In this document: in pieces, positions 7,394 to 15,577 of the stretch
How the letters are laid out: each line of letters starts with the position of its first letter
Numbering within the stretch: position 1 is the first letter of the stretch
From: Pseudomonadota bacterium
Lineage (GTDB): Bacteria; Cyanobacteriota; Vampirovibrionia; Obscuribacterales; Obscuribacteraceae
Length of the DNA: 34,208 bases
Assembly (NCBI GenBank): GCA_021324135.1
Contig: JAJPJO010000470.1
Coordinates: 1 to 34,208, forward strand
Direction of reading: 5' to 3'
Translations under genes and position numbers: made by a program
The notes under the pieces: generated by a model
The model's input: the letters and a program-made list of their open reading frames with translations, nothing else
Database searches by the model: none
Told to the model about the DNA's origin: nothing

Positions 7394-8770
7394 ATGAAGT
7401 TCATGAAACTGTTCGCAGCGGGGCTCATCGTCACTGGTGCGCTCGTCATCATCTGGAGCGTCCAGCCCGGCAAGAGCCAGCGTGCCACCACAGGCGATGA
7501 CATCGCCAGGGTGACCGTGGTTGACCCCGAGGAGGCGAAGGCCGACGGCTTGCGCCAGGCACTCTGGCACGTCCATGACCGCTTCGAGGCCATCAGGAAC
7601 AACGAGTTCGCCGGCAAGGACGAGGTCTTCGCGGACTACGCGGCGCTGTGCGACGCAGTCGATCAGATCGACTGGCAGTCGTTCCAGGACAAGGACAAGC
7701 TCCTCTGGCAGCTCGAGCACAAGCTCGCCCCTGGCTCGCGCGAGTACCAGCAGATCTGGTCGACCATCGCTCGCAGGAGCTATATCGCTCCGCTGCAACA
7801 CGACGCCCGCATCTTGTACGCCCGCGCTCTGCGTGACTGCGGCGACGCCGAGGGCTGCCGCCTGCAATTGCGCAAGCTCATGAAGAGCTGCGCCTGGTTC
7901 GTTCCTACCTGGGAGTTCATGATCGTCGCCAACCGCGTCCATGATCCGGCCGATCAGGAGTTCGCCAGAGACTTCGAAGCGGCGATCGCGAAGGCCGCCG
8001 AGGCAAGACAGGAAGACGCACGCCTCCTGTCTTTCTGGATGAACCAGGTGCTCAAGCAACCCCAGACCGGTGAGTTCCACTTCTACCGCAGTGACGTGCA
8101 ACTCGCCCTGATCGACGACCAAGATCCGGATTCGGTGCCGCTGAATCTGGAAACCGAAGGTGAACACTCGGCAAAGATCGTCGGCAAGGGTCGCCTCACG
8201 ATCGGTGGCAATGCCACAGTCGAAGCCGATGGCAAGAAGCCGGCTTCGATCGGCGATGAGAAGGAGCAGGAGTTCCAGGTCGAATCGAGCGCCAAGATCA
8301 CCCTGAGCGCCAAGACCAGCATCGCATTCAAGGCGGAAAGCGACGGCGCCGAGATCTCCATGGATGGATCGAAAACCGTCAAGCTCAAGAAGGGTTCGCT
8401 GGCCAAGACCTACGGCGCCACCATCCTTTACCTCGGGGAGCCGAAGTTCTTCTTCGGCAGGGAGGTGAAGATCGATCTGTCCCAGCTCGAAGGCGGCGAT
8501 TCATTTGCCACCACGGGCGATTACTCCGCGCGCGGCTGGGAGCTGGTCCACATCGACTGCAACGCCGTGGCGCACCTTGCCGACTGCCGTCTCGTTCAGG
8601 CGCGCGGCAAGAGCAACATCAAAGCGGAGCGCTGCACGAGGGTGATTGCTTCATCCAAGAGCGTCGCTCTCGTCAAGGACTGCGCCCAGACCTGGGCATG
8701 GGACAACGCCTCCGTCATCAGGGAAGGCGGCGGTATCATTCACCCGAGCAAGTACGCGACGGTGAAGTGA
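7394..8770 (+). CDS. Membrane-anchored hypothetical protein with beta-rich C-terminal half
   Basis: This 458-residue protein begins with a short positive N-terminus and one hydrophobic segment (about residues 6-24, AAGLIVTGALVIIWSV), so it is a signal-anchor or exported protein. Residues about 45-235 look helical and charged. From about 250 to the end, short strands alternate polar and hydrophobic residues in quasi-repeats (HSAKIVGKGRLTIGGNATV, AKITLSAKTSIAFKAES, SKSVALVKDCAQTWAWDNAS). Such runs are typical of parallel beta-helix or beta-roll folds. Cys recur in the last helix turns (DCNAV, DCRLV, ERCTRV, DCAQT). A GGAGA ribosome site supports the start. Most codons end in G or C. I do not recognise a family. 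A stem-loop follows the stop at 8803. Confidence 0.8.
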   Translation: MKFMKLFAAGLIVTGALVIIWSVQPGKSQRATTGDDIARVTVVDPEEAKADGLRQALWHVHDRFEAIRNNEFAGKDEVFADYAALCDAVDQIDWQSFQDKDKLLWQLEHKLAPGSREYQQIWSTIARRSYIAPLQHDARILYARALRDCGDAEGCRLQLRKLMKSCAWFVPTWEFMIVANRVHDPADQEFARDFEAAIAKAAEARQEDARLLSFWMNQVLKQPQTGEFHFYRSDVQLALIDDQDPDSVPLNLETEGEHSAKIVGKGRLTIGGNATVEADGKKPASIGDEKEQEFQVESSAKITLSAKTSIAFKAESDGAEISMDGSKTVKLKKGSLAKTYGATILYLGEPKFFFGREVKIDLSQLEGGDSFATTGDYSARGWELVHIDCNAVAHLADCRLVQARGKSNIKAERCTRVIASSKSVALVKDCAQTWAWDNASVIREGGGIIHPSKYATVK

Positions 8771-8802
8771 TAGGACTTGACTGATCGCGGTTGTCGATTC
8801 CT

Positions 8803-8835
8803 GGAGGGGGTGAAGAAGGATTTTTCATCCCCTCC
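8803..8835 (+). terminator. Probable terminator stem-loop after the 7394 gene
   Basis: GGAGGGGGTGAA (8803-8814) pairs imperfectly with TTCATCCCCTCC (8824-8835) across a 9-nt loop, starting 33 nt after the stop codon. It is followed by AAAAC rather than a T tract, so intrinsic termination on the plus strand is uncertain. Confidence 0.5.
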
Positions 8836-9111
8836 AAAACCCTTCATGCCAACAGCCCGTCTTGCAACTCCATCTATCTGAATTCATTAGCCGTCGCTAC
8901 TGCCACCATTCGTATTATATTCCCTCGTAGCGCTCGGATTGAGTGGCAAAACCCAGGACTGCGAGTTGATCCGTTTTCATGGATCACCTCACAGACCTAG
9001 GTCCCGCCACCCGAGTTTGCCTGAGATGTAGTGCTCTGGGATGTGGTGCTCTGCTGGGATGCAGTCTCTGCGAGTTGTGCGTTGCTCCAGTAGTCACTTG
9101 CACCTCCCTGG
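8836..9111. other. Gene-free gap between convergent genes
   Basis: I see no gene. The stretch has a short internal duplication around 9030-9062 (GTGCTCTG-GGATG near-repeats) and sits between the ends of the 7394 gene and the AAA+ gene. Confidence 0.4.
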
Positions 9112-10602
9112 TTACTGCTGTTTCACAGGAACCAGGGCGCGGCTCACCGGCTTCACCTCGAGTTCCGGATAAAGTTCCTTGACGAGCGCCACTTGCTCGT
9201 CACTTGCCACTACCACCAGCACCACCATATAAGGTGACTCTTCCTGGATTGAGTAGCTCTTCACCCGAAGTTCATAGACGTTCTTCACGTCATGAATCAA
9301 GGTCGCCGCGTTTTCCTCGAACTCTTCTTTGCTGTCGCCGTGCAGGATGAGACTCCACTCTTTCTGCGCTTCGCGACGAGCACGCATGCGCGCCTTCGCC
9401 ACTCTGCGCTGCAGAGCAAGACCCTTGAGCGTATCGTCGGTGTCATGGTGAACATCGAGATGCTCCAGCCCCTCATCGACATCGCCGTGGCCACGCGCGA
9501 TGGCGAAAGTCAGTTTTTCCGACTTGCCATCCCAGGTGACACGCACGAGATCCCCGCCACGCACACGGTCGGGGTTGTCCTCGTCGAGCATGCGCCCGAG
9601 CGGAGTGACGAGGTGCTTTTCCAGAACCCGCTTCAGCTCTGCCACTTCGCCACCAGTCTCATTCAGGACGAAGAGCCTCGCCGAGTCATCAACATCGAGA
9701 GTGAAATCGTCGCCCCGCTTCATCTGAGAGATGATGCGGTCGTTGATCAGATTCACTTCGATATCGACGATCTTCGCGACATCTTCGCGAGTGAGCTCGC
9801 GGTAGACGACAACGGCGTCGAGACGGTTGCGGAACTCCGGTTTGAACTTCTTGCGCATCTCCTCACGGACAATTTTGACGATCTCGTCGTGCGAGAGCTT
9901 CTTGGGCTGCCGGTTGAAACCGATGCCGCCCATCTCTTCGCGCTCGACGCGATCCATGCCGATGTTGGAGGTGAGGATGAAGACGGTGTTGCGGAAGTCG
10001 CACATTTCGCCGTTGCCCAGCGTTTTGCGACCCTTGTCGAAGACTTCCATCCAGAACTTGAAGAAGTCGTAGCCCGACTTCTCGAATTCTTCGACGACGA
10101 CGATGTCGATGTACTCCTTGGAGTCGATGCGCACGCGCACGCGGTTCCATTGGGAGACTTTGCTGTAGCCGTCGGTCTGCATGAGCAGCTCGCGCGGCAT
10201 CTTGCTCACATCGACAGGCTTGCGCCAACCCACATACTTCGGCGTCGCGCCGGTGAGGTCGGTAAGCTGGCTGTCATCGAGGTAGTCTTCAGCGGTGATG
10301 CGAGTGAGCGCTTCCGGATCGTTGTGGAAGAGCCAGGCGAGAACCTGCGCCAGGAGCGATTTACCACGGCGCGACTTACCGACGCAGTAGTAAACGCCCA
10401 GCGGATAGTTCTTGTTGCGGAGCGGATTCTTGTAGCGAGCCCGCACGTCGAGCGCGATTTGACGCGCCTCCGGCTGACCTACAAGACGCGAATCGAAGCG
10501 ATCCGCGAATTTTTCTTCGGCTGGAGACATGCCTTCGAGGTTCACGACCACGAACGGCAGAGGCTTTTCCAGCTCTTCTTGTTTTCTGTCTTTGGTTTTC
10601 AT
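9112..10602 (-). CDS. Single-ring AAA+ ATPase resembling the second AAA domain of ClpB/ClpA
   Basis: This 496-residue protein carries one AAA+ module laid out like ClpB D2: LVGQPEA (about 40-46), Walker A GKSRRGKS (75-82), a Walker-B-like IDIVVVEEFEK (165-175), sensor 1 in VFILTSNIG (207-215), and the arginine-finger helix FKPEFRNRLDAVVVY. A C-terminal alpha/beta domain (about 405-496) is unlike ClpB. Departures from the family are a Walker A with Arg-Arg in place of the usual Gly-Val, a Walker B Asp replaced by Glu (EE, not DE), and no clear sensor-2 GAR motif (GGEVAELKR instead). There is no Clp N-domain, first ATPase ring or ClpP-binding loop that I can see. GGAG stands 9 nt upstream of ATG. 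It follows the CYTH gene by 130 nt on the same strand and may be co-transcribed. ATP binding is likely; hydrolysis and substrate are uncertain. Confidence 0.85.
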   Translation of the reverse strand: MKTKDRKQEELEKPLPFVVVNLEGMSPAEEKFADRFDSRLVGQPEARQIALDVRARYKNPLRNKNYPLGVYYCVGKSRRGKSLLAQVLAWLFHNDPEALTRITAEDYLDDSQLTDLTGATPKYVGWRKPVDVSKMPRELLMQTDGYSKVSQWNRVRVRIDSKEYIDIVVVEEFEKSGYDFFKFWMEVFDKGRKTLGNGEMCDFRNTVFILTSNIGMDRVEREEMGGIGFNRQPKKLSHDEIVKIVREEMRKKFKPEFRNRLDAVVVYRELTREDVAKIVDIEVNLINDRIISQMKRGDDFTLDVDDSARLFVLNETGGEVAELKRVLEKHLVTPLGRMLDEDNPDRVRGGDLVRVTWDGKSEKLTFAIARGHGDVDEGLEHLDVHHDTDDTLKGLALQRRVAKARMRARREAQKEWSLILHGDSKEEFEENAATLIHDVKNVYELRVKSYSIQEESPYMVVLVVVASDEQVALVKELYPELEVKPVSRALVPVKQQ

Positions 10603-10732
10603 TTTGGGACTCCTAAGTTCGACCGTGCAAAGCCCCGGTCATCTGTTAAGAAAAACGCCAGGCATGCCAGTATCAGCCCAGCACGAAAGCTGAGCCGATT
10701 GACACACACCTGACTGGAACTAGTTGTGGCGA

Positions 10733-11398
10733 TTAGACGCGAGCGCGGCGGAGCATCTCGCTGTACGACATCGCCATTTCTCGCTCTTCGCCGAGAAGCT
10801 CTCTGGCGAAGCTCTCGACGAATTCTCGAGCTCGAGAGACCTCGGACTCGGAATTGACGAGCACTTCAATTTCCATGTAATGGCCTGAATAGTCACCCAG
10901 CCCGCTGACTTGATCGAAAGCGGCGATAACCGGGTAGCGTTTCTTGAACGCACTGTAGGTGGTGCGGGCTTTGCTGTACGACAGCAAATCTCCCTTACCG
11001 CTATTCAGCCGCCTGCCAAGTGCTAGCAGACATTCGCGAGTGGTTGAGTCGATGCCTTCGCTCTCGGCTTCCTGCCGTTCGCGTCCGCCTGCGACATCCA
11101 CCCACTGCTTGATGGTGAGGATTGTGACCGTTTTTCCCGATTCGGAAATCTGCTCGCGAAGGCGAATCGTTTCTCCCTCGTGCTCAGCCGGGATGAATGT
11201 ATCAGTCATGCTGACGCGATCCTCGCGGACAAAGCCTTCCGCGTGCAAGCGCACCGGCAGTCGCTCGAACTCTTCTTGCGAAATCCGGTATTTGCGCTCG
11301 ATTTCAAAATGCGGTCGATTTTGATTCTTGATACTGCCTGTGAAGCTGCGCAAGAAGCGAACGACCAGACGAAGGATACTCACGAAAATCTGATCCAT
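10733..11398 (-). CDS. CYTH domain protein (triphosphate tunnel enzyme)
   Basis: This 221-residue protein has the CYTH signature FEIERKYRI (Glu32, Glu34, Lys36: the ExExK motif). Alternating charged residues of an eight-strand tunnel follow (TIRLREQ, TILTIKQW, KARTTYSAFKKRYPV, YMEIEVLV). Family members hydrolyse inorganic or thiamine triphosphate or cyclise ATP using divalent metal; which reaction applies cannot be told here. The first 25 residues are hydrophobic and basic, an amphipathic membrane-contact or weak anchor. A GAGGTG ribosome site precedes the ATG at 11398. The AAA+ gene lies 130 nt downstream on the same strand. Confidence 0.88.
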   Translation of the reverse strand: MDQIFVSILRLVVRFLRSFTGSIKNQNRPHFEIERKYRISQEEFERLPVRLHAEGFVREDRVSMTDTFIPAEHEGETIRLREQISESGKTVTILTIKQWVDVAGGRERQEAESEGIDSTTRECLLALGRRLNSGKGDLLSYSKARTTYSAFKKRYPVIAAFDQVSGLGDYSGHYMEIEVLVNSESEVSRAREFVESFARELLGEEREMAMSYSEMLRRARV

Positions 11399-12062
11399 TG
11401 CTTCTCACCTCGACCGTTTCACCAAACATCCACTGACGACACTATTCGAACGCTGTTATGCGCCGAGATTATAACCTCATAGAAAGTGTCGGGATGCCTG
11501 TTTTTGTTTTCGTTTCAGAAAAAGGACGTATGGACGAGAACTAAATTCACAATAGCTAAACTGATTTGCTTGTCCACTGGAAATCTCTCAAAGCTTTGCC
11601 AGGCTTGCCAAGCAGCCGTCCCAACGACAGTGTCGCTAACTGTTAATCGGGCACCACGAAGACAGCCTCAAGATGCCCATGGATAGCCTGAAGATAGCCT
11701 ACAGCCGGTTTGAGCCGTCGCTTTGCTGCGCTCGACAAATCATTGCTCGTCGTCAAAAGCGTCGGCAAACTTAGAAGAACATAAATGTGAGAACTAGCGA
11801 TAATGGCTTCATAAATGCAAGCCCGCTCTGATAATCTTTGGCGCTCATTTTTATCTAACTCGCACAAAGCGGCCAAAAGTTTTTTTACCCAAATCACTTC
11901 CTGCAACTCCCTTTATTGCAAATCAATCGCTGCGAAATAGCGAGTGAGGTTTTGTCGTCGAAAGACGATCGACCCGGCTCCAGTTGACTGCAGCAAGTTT
12001 GCCCTGCCGCCGCTGCAATTGCCTGACGGCATTGCTGGTGATGTCAGGGCGGGAGTTGAGCT
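11399..12062. other. Gap of 660 bases, at most one doubtful small gene
   Basis: This divergent intergenic stretch separates the CYTH and PlsC genes and must hold their promoters. Apart from the doubtful minus-strand frame at 11643-11897, I see only a short direct repeat (GATAGCCT at about 11683 and 11694). Confidence 0.4.
11643..11897 (-). CDS. Possible small hypothetical protein (84 residues)
   Basis: A minus-strand frame from GTG at 11897 has GGGAG about 9 nt upstream. Its product is helical and leucine-rich (VKKLLAALCELDKNERQRL, then a SHIYVLLSLPTLL stretch), with composition closer to a real protein than to a shadow frame. It has no recognisable motif, the start codon is weak, and a TTG at 11906 is an alternative. 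Treat as tentative. Confidence 0.25.
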   Translation of the reverse strand: MIWVKKLLAALCELDKNERQRLSERACIYEAIIASSHIYVLLSLPTLLTTSNDLSSAAKRRLKPAVGYLQAIHGHLEAVFVVPD

Positions 12063-12854
12063 ATGAGTCATGAAACCAAGAAAGGCGCCGGCAAGCGCAA
12101 GTCTTTGTGGCGCCGTTACCGCGAATACTCTCGCGACTGTTTGACCTCTGGATTCATCCCCACTTACGACCCCCGCTGGGAACGTTTTGGCAAGCGCGTC
12201 GCCAGAACCTGGGCCCGCATTCAGGTCGGAGAGATCAACGTAGTCGGTCGGGAGAACCTCGAGGCCTGCAAGTACGCCATTTATTGCCCCAACCACAGCT
12301 CGATGCTCGACGCGATTATCATGTACTCGATTATGCCGGAAGGCATTCGTTACATGTGCGCCGTCGAAGAGATGCGTGGCTTATTCGGTCTCAAGGCGAT
12401 GATCATGGGCGCCATGGGCTGCTATGCCGTCGATCGCAAGAACGGCAAAACAGTCATCGCACCCTCGATCGGCATCCTCAAGAGCGGCATGCGCATCACC
12501 ATGTTCCCGGAAGGCAAAATCAGCCCGACCGGTGAATACCTCGAGTTCAAGAAGGGCGCTGCCTGGATCGCCATGGGCACTTGCGACGAGCTCGGGCACC
12601 AAGAGATGGTGGCGCTGATTCCGATTCACATCTGCTACAACCGGCGGGACGTTGCCTCGGCCGGCGATTTCCTCAAGATGGGTCTGCGCTGGCGGCATGA
12701 CGTTACGGTGACAATCGGCAAGCCGATTTATCTCCACGAGGTCGCTCCGCTCACCGCAGAGAACCTGATCGGTAAACTGCGCGATGCAATCACCAGCAAC
12801 ACGTGTCCGACCACTTCTGTGAAGGATGAGGAGACGGCAGGCGAACAGAGCTGA
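12063..12854 (+). CDS. plsC: 1-acyl-sn-glycerol-3-phosphate acyltransferase (PlsC-like)
   Basis: This 263-residue protein has the LPLAT motifs: block I NHSSMLDA (His78-x4-Asp83, the catalytic dyad), a GCYAVDRKNGK segment equivalent to block II, and block III MFPEGKIS (Phe148-Gly151), which binds glycerol phosphate. A PIHICYN segment corresponds to block IV. The enzyme adds the second acyl chain to lysophosphatidate at the inner face of the cytoplasmic membrane. The N-terminus is strongly basic with no clear membrane helix, so peripheral attachment is likely. GGGAG precedes the ATG by about 9 nt. The gene stands alone on the plus strand, with a large nested stem-loop and T-rich tract 70 nt after the stop. 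Confidence 0.9.
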   Translation: MSHETKKGAGKRKSLWRRYREYSRDCLTSGFIPTYDPRWERFGKRVARTWARIQVGEINVVGRENLEACKYAIYCPNHSSMLDAIIMYSIMPEGIRYMCAVEEMRGLFGLKAMIMGAMGCYAVDRKNGKTVIAPSIGILKSGMRITMFPEGKISPTGEYLEFKKGAAWIAMGTCDELGHQEMVALIPIHICYNRRDVASAGDFLKMGLRWRHDVTVTIGKPIYLHEVAPLTAENLIGKLRDAITSNTCPTTSVKDEETAGEQS

Positions 12855-12923
12855 GTTTGTCGATACGCACGCACGCGCGAGCCGAGTGCGTTCTGATAGA
12901 CCCGCACTGGTCTAAATTTACAA

Positions 12924-13011
12924 CCCTGAGCTGATTAGTAATCATCCCTGTCTGAGCCCCCTCAGACGCGATATCTACCGATCAGCTCAGGGCCTGCCTT
13001 TTCCTTTTTTT
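12924..13011 (+). terminator. Nested stem-loop terminator after plsC
   Basis: A perfect 12-bp outer stem (12924-12935 with 12981-12992, CCCTGAGCTGAT) encloses a perfect 7-bp inner hairpin (GTCTGAG-CCCC-CTCAGAC, 12950-12967). A T-rich tract (CCTTTTCCTTTTTTTC) ends near 13012. It is larger than a usual terminator and could also be the 3' end of a stable small RNA. Confidence 0.8.
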
Positions 13012-13086
13012 CATTCTGGTCGGTTCCGACTTCGTATAGTAATACGAGAGATGCATTTTTACGGGGAATAGAAGAGGTGGAGGTAC

Positions 13087-13893
13087 ATGCCGATGCCAAT
13101 TCGATTTCACCTGACAGCTTCTCATCGATCCTTGCCATCATTCATGGTGGCAGCCAGTCTCTGCCTTTCAGCTCTGGCAATCCCAGCAGCCTCTGCTCAA
13201 AACCCAGCGCAGACGCCCTCGCAAGATGGTTCTCCGCCGTCGCAAAGCGCCGCTCCTGCACCCTCCGGTGTTGCTCAGGGAAGTGCGCCCACGGGCCAGG
13301 TTTTGCAAACCGGGCAGTCGCCGCCGGCGACGCAGTCAGGCACATCCTCAGCTGTTCAACCCAGCGCCGCCCAGGCAGGCACGCCCCAGACAGCGCAAAA
13401 TGCATGGCCGATCGCTCAAACACCGGAGGTCGGCGTCAGTCCTGGACCAATGGAACCGGATCGGCGCAAACTGCTCGAGACGATCAACACGGCAAAACAA
13501 TACGGCTTTGGCACCACTGCTTATCTAAACGCCTACAAAGCGCTCGACGACCGCGTCAAAGCCGGCGCCGGCGAGCCTGAAATCAAAAGCCGCCTCGACT
13601 CAATCGTGACGGGACTCGACGAACAGCTGAAGCGAAGCAAACAGCTCAAAACTCAGAAACCTGCTCCGCCAATTGCCGCTTCATCGCCTCCACCGTCGGC
13701 TTCCGGAGGCGGTAGCTCCGGCGGCACCAAGCTCAGCGGCGGCAATGCCGATGATATTATCAGCAAGCTCAAGGACAAATGGTTCGGGGGCGAAATTCCC
13801 GATTCAATCAAAAAGAAAATTCCACCAGGCATTGACCCGAGCACGCTCAATGCCGACACCGCCAGAGAATTACTGAAGAAATACGGCAAATGA
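13087..13893 (+). CDS. Secreted hypothetical protein with Pro/Gln/Ser-rich linkers
   Basis: A 268-residue protein. The N-terminus has a clear Sec signal peptide (hydrophobic MVAASLCLSALAIPAASA ending about residue 38, with an A-x-A type site before QN). Residues about 39-120 are a disordered Pro/Gln/Ala/Ser linker. Residues about 120-180 form a helical, charged segment (LLETINTAKQYGFGTTAYLN onward). A second Pro/Ser/Gly linker leads to a C-terminal 50-residue domain (DDIISKLKDKWFGG..). A strong GGAGG site sits close to the ATG. The stop overlaps the start of the downstream esterase in ATGA, so the two are translationally coupled and probably act together outside the cytoplasm. I recognise no family. 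Confidence 0.8.
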   Translation: MPMPIRFHLTASHRSLPSFMVAASLCLSALAIPAASAQNPAQTPSQDGSPPSQSAAPAPSGVAQGSAPTGQVLQTGQSPPATQSGTSSAVQPSAAQAGTPQTAQNAWPIAQTPEVGVSPGPMEPDRRKLLETINTAKQYGFGTTAYLNAYKALDDRVKAGAGEPEIKSRLDSIVTGLDEQLKRSKQLKTQKPAPPIAASSPPPSASGGGSSGGTKLSGGNADDIISKLKDKWFGGEIPDSIKKKIPPGIDPSTLNADTARELLKKYGK

Positions 13894-15146
13894 AACGGCG
13901 CTCGCTGATATCATTAGCGATATCATTGGCGATACCATTCGCTTTACTCACTTCAGCGGAGCGTCTCTCGGCACAGACGAAATACTACTTCCCTCCAGGC
14001 AGTCGCCAGGCCGTCGAGGTTCCGAATAATTCCACACCCGCCTATCAGCAGGGCGCTTCCTATTCTCGATCCGGCGGAATGTCCGTTCGCGGCGGAGGAG
14101 CAGGCACAGCCGGTGCCGGAACGGCAGGGTTCGCCTCTGCTGCCACCAGCGGTGGCATGCACAGGCGCGCGAACACCAGCTCGTCGGCAGGCGCTTTAGG
14201 CACGGGCGTAGCTCGCTATGCAAACGGGACACCCTATGGCTCGCGCGGCAAAGGTAACAGTCAGTCTGCCGGCAGCAAAGACTACGAGGACTTTGTTGAT
14301 GTAGCCGGGCTGCACAGGTCATTCACCGTCCATCTTCCTCCCAGCTACAGCAGGTCGCGCCCCATTCCGGCTGTTCTGGTTTTCCCGGGCTTAAAGATGC
14401 ACGGCGCCGAAATGCCCGCCGTCACTGGGATGAACGGCGTCGCCAATCGGAACGATTTCATGGTTGTCTATGGCGAAAGCTACGGCGGTGAATGGAATGA
14501 TGGAATGAAAAACACCAGAGTCGATGATGTTGCCTACGTGCAAGCCGTTCTCAACAGACTGCAGGAAACGGCCGCTATCGATCGGCACCGAATTTATGCG
14601 GTCGGCTTGAGTAATGGTGGCTACTTCGTTCAACTCCTGGCTTGCAGCCTGCCGGACAAGATCGCCGCCATCGGCGTCGTTTCATCCACCGGTATGGAAG
14701 GGGCGCTCACGAAAAGTTCAGGGCAGAAGGCAATCCCGGTTTGTTTTTTCCTGGGAACCGACGATCCGCTCATCAACTGGGGTGATGGAAAGCCAAAAAC
14801 CGTCCCGAAGCTCGGCGTTCAAATTGATCCTGATTTTCTCGCACTGGCGCGCTACGGCGGCTGGTGGACCGTGCCCGATTTGATTTCGTGGTGGACCAAT
14901 CACAATGGCTGCCCAGGGTCGCCATCGACAAGTTATGAACCCGACCGTGACCCGAATGACGGCATGCGAGTCAAGAAGGAATCCTGGGGTCACCGGGGCA
15001 ATGGCGTGCTTTTATACACCATCGAGGGTGGCGGTCACACGTGGCCCGGCTGCATTTTCCTGGCCAAGGCTTACGACAAGAAATGTTGTCAGGACATCGA
15101 TACAAGCGAGGCGCTCTGGCAATTCTTCCGTGGCGAATCTCGTTAA
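13890..15146 (+). CDS. Secreted esterase of the PHB depolymerase / LpqC family
   Basis: This 418-residue protein starts within the ATGA overlap with the preceding gene. It has a Sec signal peptide (about 1-28, ending LSAQ), a Gly/Ser/Ala-rich low-complexity linker (about 45-130), and an alpha/beta-hydrolase domain. Catalytic residues fit the family: Ser241 in GLSNGG, Asp291/Asp292 in LGTDDPLINW, His383 in EGGGHTWPG. Cys341, Cys388, Cys399 and Cys400 could form disulfides. The family includes poly(3-hydroxybutyrate) depolymerases and feruloyl esterases; substrate cannot be fixed, but the downstream 3-hydroxybutyrate dehydrogenase makes hydroxyalkanoate oligomers plausible. The linker could tether or space the enzyme from a surface. 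Confidence 0.9.
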   Translation: MKRRSLISLAISLAIPFALLTSAERLSAQTKYYFPPGSRQAVEVPNNSTPAYQQGASYSRSGGMSVRGGGAGTAGAGTAGFASAATSGGMHRRANTSSSAGALGTGVARYANGTPYGSRGKGNSQSAGSKDYEDFVDVAGLHRSFTVHLPPSYSRSRPIPAVLVFPGLKMHGAEMPAVTGMNGVANRNDFMVVYGESYGGEWNDGMKNTRVDDVAYVQAVLNRLQETAAIDRHRIYAVGLSNGGYFVQLLACSLPDKIAAIGVVSSTGMEGALTKSSGQKAIPVCFFLGTDDPLINWGDGKPKTVPKLGVQIDPDFLALARYGGWWTVPDLISWWTNHNGCPGSPSTSYEPDRDPNDGMRVKKESWGHRGNGVLLYTIEGGGHTWPGCIFLAKAYDKKCCQDIDTSEALWQFFRGESR

Positions 15147-15330
15147 GCTCGCCGGTCGCTACATCAGCCTCACGCAGACCTCTTTGGAACGCCTTTGCGT
15201 GTGATATTGGCCTCTTCCACAACAATCGCACTAACCATTGCCCGACAGGATTCGCGATAGAAATCTCGCAGCTAGCGGAGTTCAACAATTAGCGTATCTA
15301 GCTCAAGATGAAAACAACGGAAAAATCAGT

Positions 15331-15548
15331 ATTTCCAGGCTCATGAATGGAAATGCAGGTTGTGCGCGTAATACTTCGTTGCAAGGTAATCAACAAGATT
15401 CTGGCTAATCTACAGGTATCACCTAAAACACCTGTCTTTCCAGGAGACAAAACCCCCTCGAGTACCCTGGAATCTTCATCCAACCAACCTCAGATTTGCT
15501 TCTTCGGAAGTGGATCTGTGCTCGGGTTCTCAAGCATGGACGCTTGAG
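15331..15548 (+). promoter_or_regulatory. Leader with several stem-loops upstream of the patatin-bdhA-clpP-like operon
   Basis: The 430-base gap 15147-15577 has no gene but contains consecutive perfect stems: 7 bp at 15331-15354; 6 bp at 15412-15417/15430-15435; 7 bp at 15438-15444/15466-15472; a 4-bp stem capped by TTCG at 15499-15510; and 7 bp at 15529-15548. The last ends about 19 nt before the AAGGAG ribosome site. This could be an untranslated leader that controls the operon. No known riboswitch class is recognised, and short stems also occur by chance. Confidence 0.4.
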
Positions 15549-15577
15549 TACTTCGATACAACCGTAAGGAGAACACG

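Noticed and set aside
7343..8167. 274-codon minus-strand frame
   Set aside because: Antisense to the anchored beta-rich protein gene; no ribosome site.
9292..10713. 473-codon plus-strand frame
   Set aside because: Antisense mirror of the AAA+ gene, caused by G/C-biased codons.
13035..13040. TATAGT as a -10 box before the 13087 gene
   Set aside because: No recognisable -35 at the right distance; it may be right but cannot be supported.
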